From Sinonovacula constricta (taxonomy: Eukaryota > Mollusca > Bivalvia > Cardiida > Solecurtidae), in contig CM017557.1 in the NCBI GenBank assembly GCA_007844125.1, forward strand, positions 63,688,174 through 63,752,173: a stretch of DNA of 64,000 bases, given 5' to 3'. The notes below the pieces were generated by a model. That model was not told the origin of the DNA. It saw nothing but the letters and a program-made list of their open reading frames with translations, and made no database searches. A program made the position numbers and the translations under genes. Below, in pieces: positions 16,375 through 26,800 of this stretch. Numbering within the stretch: the first letter of the stretch is position 1; each line of letters opens with the position of its first letter.

Positions 16375-17867
16375 ACAGCTTGGCATAATGTATTTAAAGC
16401 TCCTTAATTTGTTGAAGAGTTAGTTCTCTAGTTTAAACCACAGACCATTTGAAACTTAATAATAACAATGTGTCTGTCTGAATTATGAAGACTTTTCAGC
16501 ATTAAATAAGCATAAATGATTTTATAAAATTTTATTATTTTAAAATGGCAGTGAGAAAATATTACTCATGGAAAATTTTCTAACTTATAAGGACTGTTTG
16601 TATTTCCCTAAAACATTGTGTTTTTCTAGATCACGATTTGTTATTTTAAGTAGGCTGTAGTACCTGAAATTTGTTAAGTTGCATGCTGTGTGAATAAATT
16701 TATTGATGTAATTAGCAATGCTCCAGATTATATGAGTACCGGTACAGCTGCTATCTCCTTTCATCCTCTTCCTAGCCCTATACACCTGGTACTTGTTAGA
16801 ATCGTTTTGAAATGACAATATCAATGAGTACCAGCAATATAAGGTTTGGTTGAGAATTATGGGATATATGATAACAAAATCAGATTTTCTTCTAATATTG
16901 GGAGCTCCGGAATAAAACTGTATTAGTTTCATCATTTTGTTATGAGCTCACTTGTGATATATTAGTTCAAAGTTATTATTTCTTGTTATGTTTTTTTGTT
17001 GTTTTTGTAATGCTATTTAATATGATTCTAGGTCACCATAGTGCCCTAGATATTTAGCTAAAATTAGCAAAAATATATGCAATGTAAAAATATACCTGAA
17101 CAGTTTTATAATTGAAATATGTACACATGCAAAATATTTCATTTTTTTTAATACATGGCCATATATTGAAATGACCATGCCACTGGTGGCCATATTTTTT
17201 TGATGGATCAATGTTCTCATAAACAGGGCTGCCCAAAGAATATGCATACCAAATATCAAAGCTCTAGCTCTTGTGGATTCTTACAAGAACTATTTTCTAT
17301 TTTTTCCTATATAGTCATGTATGGAAAATGGTCCATGCCCCTGACGGCTACATGTATGTTTTTTGATGGATCAAAATTCTTTGAACTTAAGTTTCTGAAA
17401 ATGTTCGGCTGAATTTGGTTGTTTGTTGGCGGGTGCATGATGCCGGACTGTGGGCGATCATAATAACTCACCTTAAGCATAAGCTTAGGTGAGCTAAAAA
17501 TATGGAAGTACAGAAAGAACTGGGGCATTCAGTGCTTTAGGGAAGAAATCAAATTTCGAGATTAACCAGCAGGTCATTTTTATGTAAAGGTTTGACAACT
17601 ATTCTGTAGCAGGATTTTAACTAACTACCTTGCCTGTCTCATTAAGTCATTGAAGGTTACATTACTATAAGTACTTTTTGCCACGTTGGATTCAAGAATA
17701 ATGTATTGTTAGATCAATGCTTTATTAAAACTACAGTAATGCAGTGAATATAAAATGTTTTGAAGTAATGGTACTTGTACAAGAATTACTGGTTTTTGAA
17801 ATGCAAAAAAAGTGTTGTTCACTGAAGTTTTCCTAAAGTAACTTGTGGTATAATTTAATGTTTTGCA
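16375..17867 (+). repeat. downstream duplication, copy B, enlarged by an insertion
   Basis: The diverged partner of 14830-15890. It is longer because about 460 bp (17031-17497) not found in copy A interrupts it. Homology seems to resume after the SINE at 17868-18144, so that SINE also landed within the copy. Confidence 0.8.
17031..17497. repeat. dispersed repeat, family D, copy 1
   Basis: It contains the iterated segment catggccatatattgaaat / ggtggccatatttttttgat / gatcaatgttct and ends ctcaccttaagcataagctt, then aggtgagctaaa. It is related to 34510-35225. It is absent from duplication copy A, so it inserted after the duplication. It may be a long non-autonomous element. No coding capacity is seen. 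Confidence 0.6.
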
Positions 17868-18144
17868 CCGGTCGCATTAGCTCAATTGGTAGAGCGTCGG
17901 CTTGCGGATCAGGAGGTCGTGGGTTCAGACCACGGCTGGGTCAAACCAGACTTTAAAGTTGGTAGTAGTGGCTTCTTTCCTAACGCTAGGGGCTAAGGGG
18001 ACAACATTATGCTTGACTTGTGGATGTCAGTTTAATGGACTGGACGGGTTCAGTACCTGGGCACCTTGAAGTGCCCCTGTGCTATAATGATAGAAATGTC
18101 GCTGCACAGTATCGGCAAAAATGCCAGGTAAATCCCATCCCAAC
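17868..18144 (+). mobile_element. SINE family 1 copy with 8-bp target-site duplication
   Basis: A full-length tRNA-derived SINE. Box A is tagctcaattggtagagcg and box B is gtgggttcagacca. The body has taacgctaggggctaagggg, tttaatggactggacgggtt and ctgggcaccttgaagtgccc, and the end is near tgctgcacagtatcggc. It is flanked by gttttgca at 17860-17867 and 18145-18152. Other copies: 43793, 48332, 57576. Confidence 0.88.
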
Positions 18145-18403
18145 GTTTTGCATAATTTGTTTTTCATAAATGTATAATGCATGTGGATTTCTTTCACCTT
18201 TGTTCAATAAAAACTTATATATCAGGTCTTTGGTTGTCATATATTAAAAAAATAAGGGAACCTTTTCACAGCTATCTTCTTTTCTTTTTATTTAACTACA
18301 GTTAGCATTATTTAAAAATATGAGAAACTAGTTATTTTATCTAAAAAATCATTAGGTTTACACAAGATCTATGGAGAAAAGTTGTACTACTTATGAGAAC
18401 ACC

Positions 18404-18585
18404 AGACCTGGTGGCACAATCGGCAGAACATCGTACGAGAGGCCTCGGGTTCGATCCTGGGCGGTGACAAAGTCGTTTAAAATGGTAGTGGTACAGCTCC
18501 CTTGCTATTGCTCAAGTAAATTTAAGGGTTGTTCCATGACTGGTTGACCCGATGTCAGAATAATGTGACTGGGTGTGGTATCATC
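18404..18585 (+). mobile_element. SINE family 2 copy, 3' truncated
   Basis: The head reads agacctggtggcacaatcgg, then ctcgggttcgatcctgg. The body has agtggtacagctcc, ccatgactggttgac and tgtgactgggtgtgg. It stops at gtatcatc, so the usual 3' tail is absent. Confidence 0.75.
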
Positions 18586-19112
18586 GGGGTTCATACAACT
18601 TTGACTGCCACAATTTCCATAGCCTTTTCCAAAACTTTCCAAAGCTCACCAATTCAAATTTTCAAAACCCAGTTTCAAGCAAAATCAATTACAACAATTA
18701 GTTTTAGCAGTTATTTGACACATTTATTTTTGAGATAAACATGTCGAAAAAAACTGAGAAAAAAAGTTTGCCATGACCACAACTGGTGATACATAGTAAT
18801 AAAAACTTAATACGTCATTATTTTGCTGTTTAAAACTGCAGATTTATAGTTGGACTGAAACTTGTCCTACATGTACATGATTGTAGGGCATATTGTTAGA
18901 AATAAATATTTATTCACCACCAGTTGACTGTTTTTCTTTTATTCACTATAATGAAAACCAACTGGACAGATCAAATGTACCATTGTGACAATTGTTACCT
19001 TTGACATATCACACATTCCTTAGTCTGAAGTCTTAATTAGACTTCGCTTCGTTTCAAGGGCCTTGAAAACACCTTGATCAGTTTCCAAGACTTTTCCGAA
19101 TGCGTACGAACC
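18586..19112. other. intergenic DNA, nothing recognised
   Basis: Low-complexity AT-rich sequence between two SINE fragments. No exon or structured RNA is seen. Confidence 0.4.
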
Positions 19113-19240
19113 CCGTATCATGCCAGGTGTTCACAGCGATGCTATCCACAGTGAAGGCAGCACTATATCTGCTTCAAGTGAACACATGTCTCTAGAAAGC
19201 TAAAATACTGTTGGTGGGAGAATAAACCCAATAAACAAAC
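19113..19240 (+). mobile_element. SINE family 2 fragment, 5' truncated
   Basis: Only the 3' half remains: gtatcatgccaggtgttcac, agtgaaggcagcactatatc, then the tail ataaacccaataaacaaac. It lies just past the probable 3' end of the HIF-alpha transcript. Confidence 0.7.
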
Positions 19241-19279
19241 TTATACAAACAAGTATATAAAACAAGAAGTCACCATAGT

Positions 19280-22200
19280 ATTCTGACATTTTATTTTAGT
19301 TCACAAAACAGAAATGAACAATAGTACATCATTAAATTGTGGTGTTGACATCATTCTTGTTCGTTTTTTTCTAACAAAAGAAAGCTAATCAAGAAATTAT
19401 GAACTTACCACGCTCACAAAAAGATTTCCTTTGCAAATTTAGAAAGCAGACAAGGTGTTCATTAAAGATCCACTACTGCACTTGTATGTTGTTTTTCATG
19501 TCAAACTTTGCGTAAAATAAACCAAAATAAACATATTTCCTAGAGAAGCCACCAATCTTCTCTCAGTAAATAACTTGTAAAAAGAACATAAAATGGACTT
19601 TCTGGGGTTAGAATGAGAAAAGTAAACCCCAAAAAAGTTTTATCATATATTTTTTTAACAACTTTTGAGATCAAGGAAAGTGGAAAATAATCCCAACTTC
19701 AAATATAACCCCCACTACTGAGTGACATGGGCGTGATTAACCACTGTTGGGATGGACAAAGTGACTTGTATATGGTACCCACTACCTCTAGTATTATAAT
19801 TAACTCACTACTACTAGTGTGTTATAATGAGTACTGTATATTATAAAAAATATAAAATATGTGCAGCTGAAATATGCAATTATTCAAGGAAATATGTTCA
19901 TTTTGTTTCACATTTAAGATGATGTAGCATTACGAGTACATTTCAGTGATCTTTCTTGGTTCATTGCAACTCCAGATTATTAATAGCCATGTCTTGTATA
20001 TTTCTAAAATGAGAAAAAAATCAATTTGCAAAACAATGTATTACATGTATGTTAAAGCAAAGGATGGCTGTATATTTAAACTGTCTTAACGAAGCTAGAA
20101 AACAAATTTTAAATAAATGTACATTTCAACAGTTGTTATTTTTTTTTTTTTAAATATTTTAACAAATTTCCAATAGGAAATAAATCAAAGCAAGTCTAAT
20201 CAGACCAGAAAAATGTGAGAAGTGATCAAACTGCACAGTAATAAAAGGATGCAATGCTGACCAAAGGTATGTTATGATAACATATCACATATTTAACACC
20301 ATGTCAATAACAGGATTAATGAAACAACAGTATGCTATGTACAACAATGAATAAAGGCATCAAAAGAAAGAACAATGATTTTACTTCCCCAATTACGCTG
20401 CCAAAACAGTTCCCAAACAAAAACTGTCGTCAAAAAAAGCCCGCCAACATCCCTTAATAAATGTTCTAAAATACTTTTCACACAAAATATAATACAACAT
20501 AACAATTCCTTTCATATACATGTAGATCTGTACAAAAAAAAGATACATTTATGTGTTCAAATTGCTTTACCTTAGGCACAAAAAGTTCAAAATTGTGTAT
20601 TTATCATTTAACAAATCTCAAGCCAACTGTATTTTTCTTTTGCAAAAACATGGCTTCTTTTTCCACACTGGTTTCTCCATTTCTTTCCTTACAATGCCAT
20701 ATCTTTACCTCAATAAAAACAAAATTCTACAAAATCACACTTTCTGTATTAAACTGAAAAAAAAATGATGGCAGTTGCAAATGTTCTATGATAACAGGGA
20801 AAATATAGTAACTATTCATAACAAATACATGTATACACTTATATTATAAAGTTGTGTATTAATTATTCTGTTTACAAAGTATCCAAGTAGTGACATTTTG
20901 TTTCATATAAACAAAACATAAAACATCACCAATCTCTTTTTTTTTTGTATTTTCTTCCTAATTTTGCTATTTTTTTTATATTTTTTTTTACCATACATAT
21001 TTATTTCTACATGTAAATATATATCTTTCTATACATACAAGTAAATATATAATGGATATATAGGTGATCGTGAAAAATTTACAAATCGTTCACAACTAAC
21101 AGGGCACTCGTGGTATAATTTGACTGTATAAAAGACCTGAAAATAGTTTTCTCTACAAATGCATGCGTACCTTGTCATCCAAACATTATAGAGACAATTA
21201 TGCTATATGTTGCTTGACAAAATGTCACACTCAAGCTCACAGTTGTAATCTTGAGCTCTAGGAAAGGTAGCGGCTATCATTTTTTTGTTGCAGACATATA
21301 ATCCTGACCTGATTTATTGGACACAAAACAAACAAAAGTGAATAAACATATCATTTATAAGAAAATTCCATACACACAAATCTACAGATAATGAATAAAG
21401 CCCTACAACAGTCAGTCATTGCTTTAAAATTTTGCATGAGACAAAAAAATGGATACCTTGTCTTCAGGAGACAGGTATTAATTGTACTGCTAAAGGCATA
21501 TTAATTGCAACATTTTTCTCTCCATTGTATGGAAGATTATTTTCTTTAGGCCAAAAAATCTGCCATTTAATGCTCAAAATCATTTAAGCTATTTTCTTCT
21601 CAAAACAAGATATATTTTAAAGGTGGTATCCAACATTTTGCCTACGTCAAATACATGTAACAATATCTAACTTTAATATTGGGGAATTCTTTGCATAAAC
21701 CCATACTTCAGTCGTAATAATGACAATTTTGAACACAAACTGTATTGTTAGACAGTACTAATTGCAAACAAATCACTCTAAATGCTCATTCTTTCCAACT
21801 CTATAAAAAGCATGATAGCGGTCTCTGCTAAAAATAGATGTAGACATAAGAGCGTATTATCGTAATGACTTTATTAGAGTAATCACAAGGGAAAATGGTC
21901 ACATGGTTTTCTAAGTTTAAAAATAGCTATCTTTGCAGCGTGGCTCAGATAGAAAACACCTGCTTTAAAGGACAAGTGGTGATTCATGCTTGACTGTTCA
22001 CACAGATCTAGGGCATCAATGAACAGCATTTTGCAGGACCATTTCAGGTAAAAATTGCTTATATGGGTTATTTAAGAAAAAATGTTTCGTTCAAATTGTC
22101 GGATACCACCATTAAGCTATTTTTATTATAAAAAGAAAATAAGTATATTGCTTTGTGCATCTAAATTTTACAATCATGGCAGTGGGGTATTCTTGCATTT

Positions 22201-23824
22201 TTGTTCAGAGAAAGTTCAAGTAACATGATCTTCATATGTTGTAAAGCTCTTTGCAAAATGAAAACAGTAAAACCATTTGGCAAAAAAAAGTTAATGTTAG
22301 TAAATAAAAAAAATCATACATGACTATTTACAAAACATCACCAGCAACACCATAAAAGCATACACAGGTCTCTAGTAGAACACAAATTCTAACAACTTAG
22401 AAACTGTCTTCATACTGTGTATATGGTTGAAAAGGCAGGGGTAAAAATGTTAATTTTTTATCCTTGGCATCTGATTGGTCAGAATTTTCTTTTATTCAAA
22501 GCTGCTCAAGCAGGGTAAAAATTATTACACATTTCTATATAGTCTTAAAATGTTCCCCATTTCCTGATTGGTCAGAATGTTTTGTGAGCATTTATATTTT
22601 GTTTGATTAAAGTTGACCAATCAGAGACAATGTTATAAAACTTGTGTTCTAAAACTGTTAATTATTGGTCAGAATTATCGTGGTATCATGTTCAAAACTG
22701 ACCAAAAATATTCTAGAATAGCCTTATACTTAAAGATACTATGGGTCATGATAATCAAGCTTGAAGTAAATAGCTACATTAGCTTCGCATAAATTAATAA
22801 CATTTAAAATTGTCAATGATTATCCTTACCTATGATTATCCTAACCTATCTAAACAAAAAAAACACACAAGAAAACATAACCTGATATTCATGAAAAACA
22901 GAGATCAGCATTCCATATGAAGAGAGTTTGCAGCAGTTTTTCAAATTACCTTTTTCACAGTACTCATTCCTTTTCATCAAAATTAACAACCTCATTTTTT
23001 TGGGTTAAATCATAGAAAAAATCAATGTTCACATTTGTTATTAAAATAGAACGAGAAAAACAGATATTCCGAATTAAAATCTTGACTTGTCAAAAGGTAA
23101 TTCAACAAAACTCACTAATAATCCAATCAAAAATGGTAAAAACCGAAATTCACTCACTAACTTTTTTCCCCCAATAAAATCGGGTTAACAATAAAACCAC
23201 TACAAACATAATCAAGCCATAAAAATACAAGAAAGCCAACATCAATAAACCATGTTGAATGAATTGGGAATACAAATCAAATAAATGGAATTTAAAAAAA
23301 GTAGTTACAATTAATAAATGCAAAGTAAAAATCTCAAATGTGTAGCAACATGCCCATGTATATGCCAAATTAAAAAAAAATGTTTATAAAACAAAAAACA
23401 CAAGTAACAGTAACATCTACCCCCACTCAAAAAAAAATAAATCCCAAAACATTTATGAATTTGTATGGCCCTTTGGTCAGAAGAAACGTTTTTAATATTA
23501 TTAACATTAAAAACACAAACATGTTTTAAATTTTGTATGTTCCATCTTAAACACATCTTGATATTTTTCGAAATTCTTATAAGATTGCATCATATTGATG
23601 TAGAGACAAAATAGAACACACACACAATACAGGATACTCAGGAGTTTTGATTAGCTTTCTGATGCAGTCAATTTTACAGTTTAACTCTGACACACAAGTA
23701 CATTGTACAGATAGTTTATTCACAAGATGATGTGACAACCACAATTTTTGCGGGCCCGCCTTTTTTTTTTCTTTCTGAGGACGTTTTAAGTGGAGAGCCA
23801 AATGTAATCAGGAAATCTCATTAA
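19280..23824 (-). other. probable long 3' UTR of HIF-alpha
   Basis: About 4.5 kb of AT-rich sequence follows the HIF-alpha stop (23825-23827) on the minus strand. It has no recognisable SINE, minisatellite or coding exon, unlike the repeat-filled DNA on both sides. Many minus-strand AATAAA hexamers occur (plus-strand tttatt). The one at about 19289-19296 lies just before the first downstream SINE and may be the distal poly(A) signal. Its extent is inferred only from this change in composition. A shorter UTR is possible. Confidence 0.4.
22471..22675. repeat. cluster of TGATTGGTCAGAATT motifs
   Basis: Four copies or inverted copies of attggtcaga lie within about 200 bp (near 22472, 22566, 22613 inverted, 22664), inside the inferred HIF-alpha 3' UTR. 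The same word forms a hairpin at 40755-40800. They may be decayed ends of a small fold-back element, or RNA stems. Confidence 0.5.
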
Positions 23825-26800
23825 TTACTTAATGAGACCATCTAAGGCCCGCTGTATGTCTGCGCCTTCCAGTAGACTTTCGTTTCTGATTGGCATAGAG
23901 CGTTCTAAGTCATGTGCTGACAGGGTGGTGAGAAGCGAACGAAGGTAGCTAGCTGTCCCATCCTTCATGTTTGATATGTTCTGCTGAAAGTGGAAATAAA
24001 AACAATAAATACTATAGAGTTGTTAATGTAAATAATTTTTTCATTTAGTCTTGAATCAGAATATAAATTTTGGACTGTGGTTCAGCAGAAGTGACATAAG
24101 GATACAAAATGCATCATCGGTACAGCGTTAGCTCCAGGTACAGGAGGCCCCGGGTTCGATCCCAGGACTAGAAATACCAAAATTGTTAAAAATAGTAGTG
24201 GTATAGCTCCTATAGGAAGGGCTATAACGCTCAAGCAAATACTATGGTAGTTCCACAACTGGTTGACCCAGGGTTAGGATAATGTGACTGGGTGTGGTAT
24301 CATGCCATGTGGACAACATCTCAAGATAATTGAAATATTGTTTGTGGGATGATTAACCCAATAAACAAACAAAATGCTTCAGTACATTTGTTCTTCAATT
24401 AAGATGATATTTATTTTTAGTTATGGAACAATGAATAAATTTAACAAATAACTGTAACTTCCTAAGGAAATTGGACGCATTATTTAAACATGGTCCTAAA
24501 AAAAACCCCAACTTATTTAGTGCTTTTTAATAGATGATTTATCATTAATAAAGAACAATATTACATTCAAAGTGAAAATTCAATCTAGTGTTGCCAACAC
24601 ATTCAATAACTTTTCAACCAAACCCTAAATGTTGGTACTCATTGAAATTATCTCAAGGAAAGTTCAGTGAGTTGTATGTTACCCTCCCAGCTAATGTTAA
24701 TTTTACACTTTCTATTTACACCTACCTTATCACAAATGGTATCACAAACAGCAGATGTATTTTTATGTAGGTCAACCATTCACCAAGTGCTAAATGCTGA
24801 CACTGATGGGATATGGCTCTAATTCAGATATATGGAAAAAAAATGGCCACCACTTTTTTTTTTCTGCTTAGTTTCAAATCTGGTTGCATAGACTCAATGA
24901 TTTGGATATATTTATTTCATATTTAATAAAATATAAATAAAAATTTAATGTATTTTATATTTCCATGTGATCTTTACTTTATTTTTTTGGTCAAAAATGT
25001 CAAACTTTAAAGTTTTGACATTTTGTCCAAAAAAAGCACTAATTACCAAGTCATGACAAGCAACACATAGCAATGGACTTTTTTTAAATAATATCTTTGT
25101 AGTTAAAATGAAATAAAAATACCTTAATAACACAATTTATGCAAACAGATTTGAAACTAAGAACAAACATGTAATGGTTGTTATTTTTTTCCAGTTATCT
25201 GAAAAAGAGCGATTATTTGATGAGACCTGACCATTGTGATGATTTCAATAAAATAGGGCTTGAAGTAGAGATAAATAGACAGCACTCAAAATACTCCTTG
25301 AAATTTGTGGTTGTAGATGAGTACAAGCACCATGAGTTATCTTACTTTATTTCCTGCAGAGTTGCCAGTCCTGTGTCCATCCTTCATGAGGAGGAGGGCC
25401 TTCAGGTAGCAGTTGTCAGAGACAGGGGGACTGACTGGAATATACAAGGGTAAAGGTGACTTTAGTATACATTCAGTAATATACATATCTCCAGCACAAG
25501 ATTATGGCCGTCTATAAATAAGAGACAGGGGGGACTGACTAGAATATACAAGGGTAAAGGGGACTTTAGAATACATCCAGTAATACACATATCTCCAGCA
25601 CAAGATTATGGCCGACTATGTATAAGAGACAGGGGGGACTGACTAGAATATACAAGGGTAAAGGGGACTTTAGTATACATCTAGTAATATACATATCTCC
25701 AGCACAAGATTATGGCCAACTGTATAAGAGACAGGGGGACTGACTGGAATATACAAGGGTAAAGGGGACTTTAGTATACATCCAGTAATATACATATCTC
25801 CAGCACAAAATTATGGCAGACTATAAATAAGAGACTGAGGGGACTGACTGGAAAATACAAGGGTAAAGGGGACTTTAGCATACATTCAGTAATACACATA
25901 TCTCAAACACAAGATTATGGCCAACTATGTATAAGAGACTGGGGGGACTGACTGGAATATACAAGGGTAAAGGGGACTTTAGCATACATTCAGTAATATA
26001 CATATCTCTAACACAAGATTATGGCCGACTATGTATAAGAGACAGGGGGACTGACTGGAATATACAAGGGTAAAGGGGACTTTAGCATACATTCAGTAAT
26101 ATACATATCTCTAACACAAGATTATGGCCAACTATAAATAAGAGACTGAGGGGACTGACTCGAATATACAATAGTAAAGGGGACTTTAGCATACATTCAG
26201 TAATACACATTTCTCTAACACAAGATTATGGCCGACTATGTCTAAGAGACTGGGGGGGTGGGGGACTGATTGGAATATACCAAACATTAATTTGACTTTA
26301 GCATGCATTCAGTAATATACACATCTCTAACACAAGACTATGATAAAATTATTAATAGTGTAAGGGATTACAGATAAATTAAATTAATAATTGTCAGGGC
26401 CATGGAGACTGACTAAAATATACAAGGGTTTATAAAATTTAAATTTTAATCAGTAATATGCATACCTTTAACACATGACTACAGAGGATATTGTGTTAGG
26501 TTCTTGTCTGGAGCTGTGCAGAAGGTGAAGAGTTCCGATATGAGATAAACAGTTAATTGATGATCTTTGAAAAAACAAAACAGGACCATTTCACCGAAGA
26601 TGTACCTGTGACATTGTCTCTGACAGTGGCCTGGTATTTAGGCATCTTAAGAGGGGGCCCTTTTTCCAGACAGCTGCGGTTCAATGGACGCTTCAGACGC
26701 ATCATCATCTTGTCCTGAGGCTGATCAATGCTTGCCTTCACAGTGCTGCCACCAAGCATCTCCTGGGGTGTCTGGGAGCGTCTCTCAGGCGGTGGACCTT

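Noticed and set aside
17868..17945. Possible functional tRNA gene
   Set aside because: Box A and box B are good, but the anticodon arm does not pair and the same sequence recurs four times attached to a common body. It is a SINE head.
25178..25453. Plus-strand 91-residue frame
   Set aside because: It is the antisense of the HIF-alpha penultimate exon, which fits splice sites and phase on the minus strand.
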